64,000 nt of DNA, taken from Montifringilla adamsi. Lineage: Eukaryota; Chordata; Aves; Passeriformes; Passeridae. The notes below the pieces were generated by a model. The model was given only the letters and a program-made list of their open reading frames with translations. It made no database searches and had not been told where the DNA came from. The first letter of the stretch is position 1. Each line of letters begins with the position of its first letter. Below are positions 1-13,737 of this stretch, piece by piece. A program made the position numbers and the translations under genes. The stretch spans positions 16,271,433-16,335,432 of the forward strand of contig JAGGNK010009114.1 of NCBI GenBank assembly GCA_017590115.1. Reading direction: 5' to 3'.

Positions 1-3000
1 TGCCCTTGCTGAAGAGTGTGTCCTCCTCATCCAGGCAAGGTCACCAGGCACACTTCTTTGGCTCATCAGTTGCAGACCCTCATTAGTGTGCTTTGAATCA
101 ATGAATCTTTCACACATCACAAGCACTGGGACCACTTCTGGTAGAATTTTCTCTGATGAGCTCAGAAAAGGCCTCTATTCACCTCCTTTGTTGGAAGTAT
201 GAGACACTTTGAAGGTGAGCACTGGCAAGAGTGTTCTTTTATTTAAGGGGAAGCCTTTTCATTCAATTTCTGGTTCTGTTACTGAGATGTGCTATCTTTA
301 TTATACAGTGTCTTTTGTATTTCAGTTTCATTTCGTAAAGACTCATGTTCAGCAAAAGTACAGAGGACTCAAGAAATTAACATCCAAAAATCACACTTCT
401 GAGTGTTTAAGGAGTGGCAATGAAATCAGTAAGACAGGCAAGATATGTCTATAAACCTCTCCTGAGCTACAGCTGTTTTCAGGGGACACAAACAACAACC
501 AATGCCCACACCAAGGTCTGGGGTGCACCTGGCAGATTTTCAGACACATGCCCTAAGATTCATACAATTATAATGGTTAAAGTTGCAAGTCAGCATCTGT
601 TCTTAGCAGCATGTCAATAGACAGTGTAGACAGAACAGCGAGGCCATAAAACAAATCTAGTACTCAAGAATTTTAATCCACTCTACACTTGACAGCCAAA
701 GAAACTGGACTGACATATCACTACAAGAGATCTTTTCATCTGCTACTCTTAGTCCTCAGTGACTTTACAATAAAAAATTGATGGCATTTTTTTAACAGTC
801 AATATAAAGAGAGTTTGTTCTACTTCATAGAAATGCCCCTCAGAGAACAAATCTTTTATCCTATTATTTACTATTTCTATATACACTGAAACAATTTAAA
901 GTTAGAAAGATTTCTAATGTGGCGGAGGCTGGAATACAGAGGTGAAAGCCTTTCCATCACTTGGAAAGGGTTCTGAAATATCAGCCAACCAGCACCTACT
1001 CACTCAAATGCACTGCAGTCCTGATGGATGGATAGCTTAATGCTGCTATGGTACCCTGCTGATCAATTTATCACACCAGCTATTTCTCGACCATGATCCC
1101 CTCAAGGAAAAGACGGGAGTAGGGAGAATAGAGCCAGGGACATAAAAAGAAGTAAAACAAAAATAATCTCCATCAAGCTAGTAGCAATTTCCCAGTGGCA
1201 CCAGCATCTGACAGGGCCTTTGTACAGTATAATGATGGAACCTGTAGTAAGTGGTGTGCCATCTTATAGCTCCTACAGTTAAAACTGCAGGGCAGGGGGT
1301 GTCAGAATGACAGCTGACAAAACTTAGAAACTAAATTCCATTTATATGGGATTTTTAACTAAAAGAGGCAAAATTAGTTGTTTCAACTAGTAGCAGGCCA
1401 TTATTTTTGTTGTTATTTAAGCAATTTTTTTTTATGAGTGCAGATCTCCTGGCAAAGTTCAAGAGACTGTTATGTGTGGGTTTTAATCTCTTGATATATA
1501 ATACACTTAAAACTTCCAGTACTGATCTTTAATAAATACAAGAAGATTAAGATTGTAAACTCTGTCTTCAAAGAAGAAAATTTTCCTTACCTTATTAGGT
1601 CTTGTTGAAAGTACCAATAATGAAATTTGGAGTTCAAAAGGCCTTGAAACTTGTTCAATATATAAAGAAAGAACATTTAGAAAAAGCCTGGTTATCTTTT
1701 TCACATCACACTATGACAAACTTTGCAGAGTGATATATTTAAATCAGTGGTTGCATGAACTGAAGAAATGAATACGTTAATGGTAATGTAAATTCCAAAG
1801 CTAAGTTTGAGTTTGGGCAGTTTAGCTCAATATGACAAATTATACTGGGAAACTTACATGAGATATTCAGTTGCTGGTAAATGAACTGATTTTGAGTCAG
1901 TGTTAAACTCTTATATTTGAAAGACTCAGGTGTAGATTAGGCCACTCTGGAGAGAGTGAGTAAGAAAGGAAGTCTGAATAATATTCTTTACTTTTTCAAA
2001 GTAGAAGTAGGAAACAGGTCTCATAAGAGATTTGGCTCAAAGCAGTGTATATTCAGTGAAGGAATCTGAAGCAAGAAAAGTAATATCCAGTAGAATGAGT
2101 TCAGATATCAAATGGAAAGCAACAGGCTTGGATGATAGAATGGCAGTTTCTTTTCTGTCCCTTCTTTAGCTACCAAAAAACTTCAATAAAAAAAAATTAT
2201 CTACACTATTCCATTTTCTGAATTTTACAGAGGCAATAGGTCTAGATTTCATGTTATATTTTTCATTAAAATGTTATGGAAATAGTTATTTCTCTTCTGT
2301 TTACAGTGACTGAAACCCAGGGACTTACTCAAATGAAGTGAGAAGTTAGTATTTGAAATACGTCTTTAATCATACTTAATACTTGTGCAGGGAAAATTAT
2401 TCCCCTTCCACCCCAAATCAAGAAAGAAATAAAGAAAAACATTTAAAAAACCCATCTGTAGAGTACTTTGATAACATTTTTACTGTCTAAAGCTGGAAGA
2501 ATATTATGAGGAAATGTATTTGCCCCACTCTTGTTGTTTCTTAGACATCTGATACAGGCCTTAGTTGGAGACAGGATGCTGATTTAAATTAATCTTTCAC
2601 CTAATGTGTTCAAAAGGAGGGTGGTGCATCACTGGTTATATAGAAAAGCTATACCTTGTGCATCATTGGAGTTTTTCAAGACAGTCACAGAAAGCCATAG
2701 CTGAGTTAATCTTCACAATTATTCAGTTTCAAGCAGGATTCCGGACTGCAGATCTGCAGAGGTACCTTCTAACCAACATTTCTGTACAGAATTCCACAAA
2801 TATCATTATATTACAACATATTCTTATAAAATATTTCAAAATTTTAAGTTGAATATAGGCACATTACCTTTGTACCTATATATTTTTTAATTTCTGTAAA
2901 TTGTTTATATTTAACAGAAAACTGAATAGAAGAAAAGAATTCCGTAAAAAATAGTCTTTCATGTCTACTATTTTCAAGCCGAACAAAACACGTATTTCCT

Positions 3001-6000
3001 GATCACTCATTCACACAGAAATTAAAAGCACATCAAAGCAGAGGTGAGGTTTAAAAACACCAGGTGGTCTCCAAAACTTACAAAATGAACTGCTAAATCA
3101 TTATTTGAATCCATCACTTGAATCCACTATCATAAAGCTGTGAGGAGAAATTATGGTTCCTGCTAATTGATGAGTTTGGGAAGATGGATTTCGGGTTTCA
3201 TAAAACAGCTTGCTAACCTGTGTATGGTACCTAACAACACAGATAACCCAGAGCTTCCACTGGAAAAGGTGGCAAGTAGAGAAAAAAACTTTTGGAAGAC
3301 TGCAGATGAAGACCCTGTCTGCAGCAGACAACACAGATGTATGTGCACCCTGCTTACATTCAGATAAAGGGAGAGTCACTGGGCTGCACTGCCTTAAAGG
3401 CCCTGAAATCAGAGCGCAAGAATAGAGAAAGATACCATTGGTGGCAACCAGATGAACTACTATTTAGCAAACTGCTTTGGATTGCAACAAAAAGAGGTTC
3501 CTGCTGTGGGTGCTGCACTTCAGTGCAACAGTAGAGCTCATCGACATGTGGTTGTCACTGATTTGCTGCCTGGTACTAAAAGAGAAGAGAGAAATCATTT
3601 CTGTGGGATTTTAGAGCATGCTCTTTTCTTTCTGGTTACAAGTTGCTTATAAACAACAAAATATTTATTTTCCTGCATCATGGGAGGAAGAAAATATTAA
3701 AAAAGCCTCAACATCCTGCGTCTAGATGTGCTGGTTTTTTACTACATGTCTCTTGACTGAGCATCTGTATTGAATACTACACATAATGGAGTTCCTCCTA
3801 GGAAAAAGACTTTTTCTGAGGGTATTTCTTCTCATTTTCTCAGAATACTCTCTTTGTTTACTGCCTTACATTGAACATGATTTTAAAAGTTATTTGCCTA
3901 GAGATGATGAAAGAATGGGGGGTTGGTTGTTTTCTTTTTTTGCTTACTGAGCCCCTACCAAAGGAAAAATATTATGATATTTACTGTAATTATTTCTTTT
4001 AGACAAGGACTTTCACAAAGACACAAATACGATATCCTTAGCCCCTTTAGACATCTCACTTAAATAATTCAATCTTTTGCTCTCCAAGAGCAGCCTATTA
4101 CAAAGCAAATTGGTGCTTTGTTTCTCTTTAACAATTTTTCTTCTCTGATATCCTAATCTTGCTAGTCAGTTAGGAGGAGCACGTTCTTCCATTTGCTTGA
4201 ATAAACTACTGTAAAAAGTACTCAATGACCTACATGAACATAATGTTCAATTTACTCCCTAGTAGGACTGAATGACAAAGGAAAGGTGACTTTTAATGAT
4301 TCTAAAAGCATTGAATGAGATCAATAAACCATCAAACATTTGATCCCAGGAGACCTCTTAGCAGTTCTCTTTGCTCATAGTTTCCTTTCAGAGAATACTG
4401 TATGTGAAAATGAAGTTCTTTGTCTGTTAATGGATTTTTAGGCTCTTTCCTATGCATTAAGTAAAGTATAATGAGCACCTGCATTCTTCAAGCTTTCAAG
4501 AATGTTACTTGTGTCTGTCTGCTATTTTCTTGTTTTGATGAAAGCTACAACTCTTCATTCTCAAGAGCTTTCTTATAAAAAAATACTTTATGCAAGAAAA
4601 CTGTGCCATAAGTAATTATTTGATTTAGCAAGAAATTTTTTTTTTTCACAGAAGAGTCTTAGAGTTAATTTTGAACAAATAGATTGAAAGCAAAATACAG
4701 ATAAATATAGACTCTTCTAATGTGTCTCATTCAGTTCATTAGGGGTATTTATGTTTTGCATGGCAATCTGAATCCCTTTTTAAGTCTATTTTCCCTGAAA
4801 AGAGAAAAAGCAGGATGTCTAGGTAGCTCCTGGCTTAAAGCACAATGGGAATGGTATCCATGTGAAAGGGTATTTTGGTGGAAAAAAAAGTTCTATCAAT
4901 CAGTTCAACAGCAACTGAAATGGACTAGTTTGAACAATAAATTAAGTTTATCAGATGTTCTGATTTGTATCACTGACTCCCACTAACCCAACTGATACAA
5001 TAGCAAAGAATTACTCTTTTAAAAGTCTACATTATGGTAATATATACAGCTTTGGGTTTCTACTTTTTTTTTCTCCCTGGGTCATAGGGGCAGCCGGAAT
5101 TTCAGGGGTTTGGTAGATGAACACTTTTCTAATGGAAGCTTCTTCCATGTAGAGATTACTATTGCTTTTAAGTATTTACTTGTATAAAATCTGCTTGTAA
5201 TTGAAGCTTTTTATTTCATTTCAAAGATATGATCACAGAGACTGGAACACAAACGTCCCAGTGTTCTACTAGCACATTAGAGACATAAAAAGAAAGCAAT
5301 CTGAAAAAAAGTGTAACTGTTCTATTTCTCAAGCCAAGCTCCATACACATTCCACATATTGTAAACTAAGTTATGTCCACCTATTTTAAAATATTCATAT
5401 GTATTTGTAAGACAAGGGAGAATGAAATGCATATGCTTCCATAAGAAACAACAGTAATTGAGTGAGTATAAATAGAAATGAGTGTAAATAGAAATCCAAC
5501 TAACATGCTTTGTGATAGATGTACCTGATACACCAAAGAATAATCAGATATATAACTAAATCCAAAAGAGAATTCATGTTTATAAAACTACCCTTGTTAC
5601 AATTTGATAGAACAGGGATTTTGGTGTGCTAGATTAGGTTAATGGACACATTTTGACAATGTAATTTTGTCACCCTCTTCTTTAAAGGAACTCTATCATA
5701 CATTTAGTTGTATAACACAGTTACAAAGCTGTAAGTTTAAGGACCAAATGAACTTGCTCTCTGTTTGTAAGTTAAATTGACATTTAAAGCAGTTTGCTGG
5801 AATATGGCTACCTGGTTCAGTGGCAGGTCGGAATTTCAAGGTATTTTCTGAATTCTATTGCTTTCTTCATTACGTCTCATAGAACAACAAACCCATCACT
5901 GACTGTCTCTTCCTTCATTTCCTCAGCAGAAAAATAGAAATGACAAAGCAAAGCAAAGCCATCTTTTTAATTTGATCAATTCACAATACACCGTTTGAGC

Positions 6001-6775
6001 CTGAGGCTGGCTGTCGGGAAGTGCACATACATCAGTGAGAACAAGGAGACACATCTTCCCTGTGCTCTTTAAGGATTATGCATGTATACAATATGCACAC
6101 AGGCACCCAGAAATATTTCTTACTAAAGGAAAGACACTAAAAATCTTGCTCAGATAAACTGAATGCTTGGTTATGTTATTAGAGAGCTGTAATTTTACAT
6201 GGAAATTTATAAGCAATTTCTCATATAGTTTCCAACACGTTTCCTTTGAATAATCCCATTATACTAAAATGAAGGTACATTCCCAGAAGCATCGGTGACT
6301 TTTAGGCTAAACTAATGTACTTGGAACAAGGCCACAGAACTCATTTTAGCACTATTTAGAATTACAACCAGTTACTGAAAGGTATGTTATTTTCACACTG
6401 GAGTACAAGCCCTGTTCTTTACAAAGCAATAGAGGGATTTTTTTTCTCCCACTCTTTTCACTAACCTCCTTATCCCTCCTACATTTTCCAAACCTAAAAT
6501 GGCTTTTTGCAATGAACATTTGGCAGAAGAAATTCAGGCTTAACATTTTCCACAAAATTTTTTCCTTTTTTATTTGTTTTTTAATTTTCCATGAAAATAT
6601 AATTTAAGAAATTGAAACTTGCTCCTATTTTTCTTTTAAATTAGCCATTATTCAAAAAATAAAAAGTAATTTCCAGATTCCCAGTCAGACAAATCCAAAT
6701 TTCTTCCATATCCAACTGCAGTTATGAATTCAGTGTTATTTTAACCTTTAACTCCCTTGTCTCAAGTTAATTTTT
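1..6775. other. AT-rich noncoding DNA, no gene recognised
   Basis: The sequence is AT-rich and CpG-poor. Every open frame is under about 95 codons, lacks a recognisable domain and overlaps others in competing frames (for example around 3100-3650). I see no rRNA, tRNA or snRNA signature and no repeat family I can name. A short imperfect direct repeat of an AAATAGAAAT-containing unit occurs near 5464-5495. It could be intergenic or intronic. Confidence 0.7.
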
Positions 6776-6957
6776 TTTTTTAATTTTAATTTAAGTTTAA
6801 TTTTTGCAGAGTCTGAATTGTGGAAAGCCTGTAGATCATTATGAAAGGATTTACATGGTGATACACTTTTTTAATTTTAATTTAAGTTTAATTTTTGCAG
6901 AGTCTGAATTGTGGAAAGTCTGTAGATCATTATGAAAGGATTTACATGATGATACAC
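6776..6957. repeat. Recent tandem duplication, two 91-bp copies
   Basis: Copy 1 is 6776-6866 and copy 2 is 6867-6957, head to tail with no spacer. I see two substitutions by eye (AAAGCC versus AAAGTC, and CATGGTG versus CATGATG), so about 89 of 91 positions match. Each copy begins with a run of six T and ends in GATACAC. The near identity in unconstrained-looking DNA suggests a recent duplication by slippage or unequal exchange. It contains no open frame of note. Confidence 0.93.
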
Positions 6958-9900
6958 TTAAAAATTTAAAATTTTTATTAATAAGAATTCTTTATTGAAA
7001 TCTGAGTGCATACATTCCTTCCCTGTTCTATCTTCCTTTGCCGTTCATGCAGACTCTTTATCAAAGGAATGTAATAAAAAGTTGCTTAATCTGATCTATA
7101 ACCTATAGGTTATGGATAGCAACTTTGTTTGGCATTGACAGCAACCTCTGAACTATTCCCAATAATGCAGCTCTAAGAAATCTAAGTACTGGAAATTAAC
7201 AGGTTTTAAAATCAATGGGATCACCCTGAGAATTTTAAATCAGTACGCTCACCTAGGCTTCTTATTAAAATAAATTAAAATCAGAAAGCTTCAGATAACC
7301 ATGAAAACAGGTACATTGTCCATGATGGGAAATATCTGCAGACATAAGACCTGGCTGAACTGAATTAACAGTAATCACATTACTAGCTTAACTTAGAGAG
7401 AAATCCAGGTCTTCTATTTACTAGCTCACTTAGCTCTATGTCAATGCAATTTTCCCGTCAAAATATTGACTAAAAATAAAATAAATAGAATAAGCATTGA
7501 CCAAACAAATTAATCAGTGCATGTTCTGGCAAAAAAACCACTATTTTTGTGTCTTGAAAAAGAAAACTACTTCCTGTCAACCCAATTTTATCGAGGACAG
7601 GAACATGTACTGGAGAAATTAAATAAGTAAATAAAAGCAACTATACTTTTGTTGAGAAACAGTCAAACATCACTATAATATGAACCAATCCTTATAAGAC
7701 AGTAGAAACAACTGGCTTGTGTTAAGACACTATGATGGAGTTTAGGGATACATATAGCGTGTATATTATACAATCTGTACCATGTTTCCAGTACATTTTA
7801 AATATCTTTTTAGATAGAAAAGTGATTGCATTACTGGCTGAGCACTCACCATTGCTGTACACACTTCAACTCATCTATTTTCTGGAAAATTTGCTGTCCT
7901 CCAGAGGAAAAAAAAAAAAGGGTAAAGCTCAAAGCACAAGAGCATTTCTACAGACTCTATAATCTCACGGAAAAATCACATCTATCAGTTCTCTACATCA
8001 TTCTGGAGAACCTTCAAAGTAGTTTTCATAACTGCTTCCTGATTTCCAGCTCAACAAAAGAAGACTTTTAGATGTATTTATATATGAGATACATGAGAGG
8101 TTATTCTCTCCCAGCAGGTAAGGGAAGCTTGAAAAAATCAGACAGGCTCAAACTAGTAATGAGAACAAAACTAGGACTAATCCCATGTGGCTGGTTAGTA
8201 ACAGTGATTTTACATTTAGTCTATGTTTTTTTTTCCTATTTTTCTTTTCTTTTGTCCTCATTCTTTATCTGTTTCAGGGACTGGCAAAAAAGCAATGCTG
8301 GAAGATCACATTCATGTGAATTTCATTCAAGTGAATGCTCAAGCTTCACTTTTTCACAAAAAAAATAAAAACAATCAAACTTACTTTTGAATCTTTTAGA
8401 AGTGGAATTAATTCGTGTTGATTTTTTTCCTTTGTTTGCTAAATACAGAAAGATTCAGTATTATTTCCTAGAAATTTTTAAAACTTTTTTTTCCTGCTTA
8501 TATTCCTTACGAAAGCTTAAGAAGCTCATTCTATGCCTGGGTTGTAACAAGAAAGAACAGGTAGAAAAATACCACAAATGACTTAGGAGTGCACAGGGAC
8601 CACTTCTCAGAGATATATGCCAGTTCACAACTGAGGAAAAGCAAAAGCTAGCATGAACCTAGAAGTAAGGATTTCCCCTGTAAATTAAGTTTTCCCTTAG
8701 TTAAAATGAAACAAAATGACACTGGTTAATTATATATGGACTGGGGAAAAAGACTCTTCATAGAATACAGCTCTGAGATCTATTTAGGGAACATGACAGG
8801 GGCTGCTATGATCCAATACCTTGATACGTCATGTAACTTCACAGGCTGCTGAACAACCACAGTCAGCGTCAGCAAACAAGTTAGAAAACATCCTGACAAA
8901 ACATTTTTGTCATTTTAAAAAGTTCCCAGTAAACTGCTTTATTTCAATGAAACACCTTTATGTCAAGGGAACTCCCCTGGAAAAAAAATGCAGTCAGGAA
9001 ACAACAACCTTTTTCTTTCAGCTTTGTCATCCAGGTACTCTCCATAGTTCCAGCTGCAAGGCTTACAAGCCAACGCTCCAAATCACTCCGACTAAGGCAA
9101 AGTGCTCTTAGAAAATTTCTACACCACAAAATCGGGCAACTAACCAACTTCAAGCCTTAGCCTCAGCTGTTTAACTGTGATCTCACTTTCTGATACTGTT
9201 TTTGGATCCTCTGCTGCTTCTCTGTCTCTTGCCTGAAGGGAACCAAAGCTGAATGATGCAGCTCATATCCTCATCTGACTCTTACGTAGCAACACAGCCA
9301 CAGCCTCAGTTGTCTAAGGTGGCTGAGGTCTGGCTTTTCACCACATACCCATTTTTGTGACAACTATGAAAATCAATAAGAGGTAAAGTAGATTTGATTA
9401 ACCCAGGTCAAAAAAACATAAAAATCTCTCTTCAGAGTACTGAAAAGCTCTGCTGATTATATTCTAATACCAAATGAAGCGTGCTTGGGCACAGATCTCT
9501 AACCATGAGGGCAAACTGATAACAAAGGCAGGTTTTACATGGCTACTCACTTTCCTCTCTGCCCCCACACGATGGTCTCATTCCTGCAGTCACAGGCACA
9601 GGCTATGCCCTGAACCTTGTCCAGACTTTATCCCAACAGGGGTTTCATTCTTACAAAGTCACACTAGTTAAGCAAGTGTACCACAGTTTCTAAGCAATAG
9701 AGCACCATCTTCCACAACATGTACCAGGTCGTCTCAAAGTCCTTCCTCCATCAAAAAATTTAAGCATGGTGTTAAAAAAAATGGAGAGTGTTTTAGTTCC
9801 TTAAAATAAAGAACAAAATAAGGCATCTGCTGAACCACAAACGAAATCCCTAAGGACCTTGGCACTTGTCTGTACAGAAATCACTCCGTTTCCTGCTGTC

Positions 9901-10108
9901 ACAGCTGAGGCTACATCTGTCAGCACTGATGGTCAGCTGCCTGCTGTTGGCAGAGGAGATTTCTCAGCTGTGACCCTCTGGCCAAATGACCATCAGAACT
10001 GGAATGGGTTGGGCTACTGTCATTGTAGAAAATCAGAAGTTCAGCAAAATATTATACAGGTGTGAGTACACACATTGTAGGTATACACACACACAATCTT
10101 GCTTCTTG

Positions 10109-10142
10109 GATAGCTCTCTGTCTTTGATAGCTCTCTCTCTTT
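10109..10142. repeat. Short tandem repeat, 17-bp unit x2
   Basis: The unit GATAGCTCTCTGTCTTT (10109-10125) is followed directly by a copy with one G-to-C change (10126-10142). It lies just after a short CA-rich stretch. It is a small pyrimidine-rich slippage repeat with no sign of function. Confidence 0.85.
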
Positions 10143-10425
10143 GATGTGCTTTCATGAGCAAATACATTTTGCCTTCTTGGTTTCATATAAATGCCCTTTT
10201 TTCTTAGGCCAAAACTAGTATCCACTTAACAGGAAATTACCCATCATTTAAATAAGTCTATCCTGTTAACTGTGCAGAACTCTAGATTATTTTAATCACA
10301 GTTACTATATGAGACAATAAACTCTAGATTTTATATTTTGTCTCACGTCTCATGAAATCACATTTTAGCAAATGTTGGGTTTTCAAAAAATTCCTAATCT
10401 AAATATTCTGTGAATTCTGAAAGTT

Positions 10426-10441
10426 AAAAAAAAAAAAAAAA
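10426..10441 (+). repeat. Poly-A run (16 A)
   Basis: An uninterrupted A run. No upstream retrogene or SINE body was recognised, so it is annotated only as a homopolymer. Confidence 0.9.
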
Positions 10442-13400
10442 GAAGAGTCATGTCATTTTCAGTTAGTCCTCCTGATTATATTGCCATTTGCAGTGTATAG
10501 CAAAATCCATATTCATTCTAATTTTGCTGGCCAGCTGGTAGAATTACTAAATACCACTATTTCAGACAAGATGGAGTACCAAATTAATCCAAATATTCAG
10601 ACAGCTTTGGCCTGGTGGAGGCTAATTTGTCTTTTAGCAGTAAAATCAAAACCACGTTAGGAACAAACATGCAAGTTGTTGTTCATAAATTTTGCAAGTG
10701 ACACTCTGGTGAAAAGGATGACCATGTGAAACAAATTCTTTACTGTAATTACAAACATAATATTTTTTGAGAGATCTCTATTTAAATTGCACTTATCCAA
10801 AATAATGGAGATCTCATAATTTCACTGTTTATTTACAGCATTCAGCAATCAACACTTTGTGCAAATGACCCTGCATGGAAATCCTACTACTTGATCACAT
10901 GACCATTTCCTGTATATGGGCAAAATTCTTACAAATGGCCCTGTGCTACTCAGGCTTCTCAACTTCCTTCTTTCCCATCTTTGGTCTTCTCACTTTTGTT
11001 TTATCAGCATCATATTCCAATCTTCTGCCTTAAAAAGATAGCAATTGCCTCTGGTAATCAGTTAAACTGAGGATTTGTACTGAAGATAAGAAAGCAGTTT
11101 TCCAGTTATGGAAATAGGGACTCTCCCACATGTATTTGCAATCTGAGGCTCAGGCAGTGCCATGAAAACGAAGCCCCATTGAAGCCTGACAGACTGCACA
11201 GCAGGGTTGTGCAGTCCTGCAGGGTGTGTTTGGAGCACACAAACACCAACCACACACCGGCGCCCTGGGGTGCCCTGTGGGTGTAAGACAAGATGTGTCA
11301 AACACATCCAGACATCTTCCCTGCTCTTACCGATGCCCACAGCCAGCTTCTGAGATCCACTGTCATTGGACACATTAGCCAGACCTCTGATTTGAATAGT
11401 TAATGCTCTTCTTAGACATTCTTATAACTGGATAAAAGCAAAGAAACAAAACTCTAGATATAGTGTTAGTTTTTACAAATGCTACTTGAGACACAGAGTG
11501 CAACTGTGCAGTGGAATGTTGTGAATGTCATTATTGTAATACGAGGTGGAGGATAATGAAGTCTCCATGAATAATTCTGTTGTTATCCAGTCCTAACACA
11601 AATTCAGAAATGTTATTTTTCTCTCATTACAGAGGACTTAATTAACCAACTGTACACCAAAAAACATTGACTATTCTCTCAACTACTTTTGCTTTTGCTG
11701 CCATGAAAGGAGTGTTCTTAATTCTCTTCATGAAAACATGTGAGGTCTCTCAGGAATTTAGAAGAAATTAATTTAATTTCATAGTCTGGAGCCTATTCAG
11801 AAGTTTTGTGACTTTCTTAAGCTATATGAATTTCAAACAAAACACAATACACTTATGAAGGCTAATCTGCTCACTTAACAGCAGGGCACTTCTGGAACAC
11901 AGAAGTATGAAAACTCTTTTCATCCTGGATTACTGAAGATGCAGCAACTACCCCTGACCTTCATGTAAGAATGGAAGAAGTCCCTTCTGTTCTTATCAGC
12001 TGCAGCAGGTGTCACAGGAAACAGAGTGAAAACTCCACAAATATTCAGGATGTTGCTGATAGTTCTGACAGTCAGCTTAAAGAAATCACTTGGAACTTCA
12101 CCCACATTTAAGACAATGATTTAAAGTATTAAATTCCTTTAAAAAAGAATTTCACTTAGGTTACAGAGCAACCTTACATCATAGAATTCCCTTACATCCT
12201 TCCCCAGATAGCTGTTGATTTTTTTTTTTTAACTGAGTGATACTGACAGCTCACATATATTCACTAGGAGTTACAATGACTCTGGTGTGAGTCATTTACC
12301 CATACTACAAAAAAGGACTTAAGCAACCAGACATTCTCTCTGTATTTTGACTTTTTTTCTCAGTGCAAGAACACCACAACCATCAGACAAAATAAAATTT
12401 TCTTTCAGTACTGTTAATTTCTTGTCTATCTGCAAAATATTAGTGCATGAGACTCCAGTTTGTCGGCATCCAGGAAGTCCTTGAGCTGACAAAGGAGTGA
12501 GACAGGTACCTTGTGCTCCAATGCTTGTATGAGATGTATATGGGTACAATCTGTAATACAATTACTGCTAATAATAATATTACTGCTAATATAGTTTAAT
12601 TTATAACCTGATAAAACATGACAGTTAAATATATTGCCTAATAAGGATAATACTACATCAGAGATACAGAAAAATACTAAATAAACACACTGAGCCTGTA
12701 GGAAAGATAATACTTATGTAATTACTTTAAATATCTGTGTAATTAAGTGGATACTTATTCTTTTTAATGTTTTCTATTCTGCCGTGAAATCTATATCTTT
12801 TAGTATAGGAAAGAAACAAATGTCTTCCTTCTGTTTTCACCATGAGATAGAATAACACATCACATGTATAAAAAGTGTTTTTCTGCAAGGTTTCAGAGAT
12901 TAAAGCTTCCAAAGATGCATATCTATGTTCCAATTTCTTACTATTTTAATTTGCTTATTTATTTTCACTAAGCAGGACTTTGAAATATGCTTGATCATAT
13001 TCAGGGAAAAAACCAGCCAGGAGTTTCTGTCATTCTAGGTGCTGGAATAAAGGTTCTGATGAAGTAATCAAAATGTATTCAGATTGCAGGAAGGAAACAG
13101 TTCTACAACATATTACACCATTTTACACACCTCTCAGACCTGACCTGTGGACTTTCTAGTTGTTCAAGGCTTATGAATCCAGACTGATAAAAATCACTTC
13201 CTTCACTAAAAGTTATCATCACTTCAAGAGCCCTGAACTATGTGGAAAACACGCAGTCAGGCCAACTTAGTTCTCTGGTGTCTCAAGAGAGAACTCAGCT
13301 TCCAGTGCTTGTTGGGGCAGACTGTACACACAGCTGAGTGTTTTGAGGCACCAACACCAGCAGAGCATCTCTGAAACCAAGTGGCAGAAGAGCCCTCAGT

Positions 13401-13645
13401 ATAATCCACCCTGACATTTTCTGATAGAAAACCAGAATGCCCTTCTTCTGAAGTCTTTTTCCAGGCTCATTGCAAAATAAGGAAAAACAGGTCTCAAAAT
13501 AAGAAAAACAGGTAAGTATTACATTGGTGGGAATGAAACTCAATCTTCCTACCCACTCTTCCTATAGTCATAATATTTGCCAGGGAAGTGAGACCCATGT
13601 CTCCAAGTGAACTTCACTCAGCCACCTGTGCCTTACAGGCCTAAG

Positions 13646-13737
13646 CTGTATTCTGCGCTGTGCATTCCAGTTACCATTTAACTCCTACACTTCAGTAGGA
13701 GTTAAATGGTAACTGGAATGCACAGCGCAGAATACAG
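13646..13737. repeat. Perfect 43-bp inverted repeat, 6-nt loop
   Basis: The left arm is 13646-13688, the loop is ACTTCA (13689-13694) and the right arm is 13695-13737. I checked the two arms base by base and found them exact reverse complements with no mismatch. Pairing stops abruptly on both sides (G at 13645 against A at 13738). The arms have mixed base composition, including a CTGCGCTGTGCATTCC segment, so this is not a simple AT palindrome. No target-site duplication or transposase was seen. It could be a replication template-switch product, a very small foldback element or a hairpin RNA. Only the structure is certain. Confidence 0.95.

Larger units (their letters stand above)
6958..13645. 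other. AT-rich noncoding DNA, no gene recognised
   Basis: This is mostly unique AT-rich sequence. It holds a short CA run near 10085, a 17-bp unit repeated twice (10109-10142), an A16 run (10426-10441) and a 16-bp palindrome (7098-7113). Slightly GC-richer patches at 8820-9160, 9890-10060 and 11060-11390 contain open frames of up to 103 codons, but none resembles a protein I know. The minus-strand frame at 11062-11373 includes a good donor-like G/GTAAGAG, but the matching acceptor is weak. Confidence 0.65.

Noticed and set aside
11062..11386. Minus-strand open frame of 103 codons with a good donor-like GGTAAGAG at the 11330/11331 boundary, possible 56-bp exon 11331-11386
   Set aside because: The acceptor (CTATTCAAATCAG) has a poor pyrimidine tract, the length is not a multiple of three, and the peptide resembles no protein I can name.
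13646..13737. The hairpin called as a microRNA gene
   Set aside because: A perfect 43-bp stem without bulges and with a 6-nt loop is unlike typical animal microRNA precursors. No known microRNA sequence was recognised. Kept as a structural finding only.
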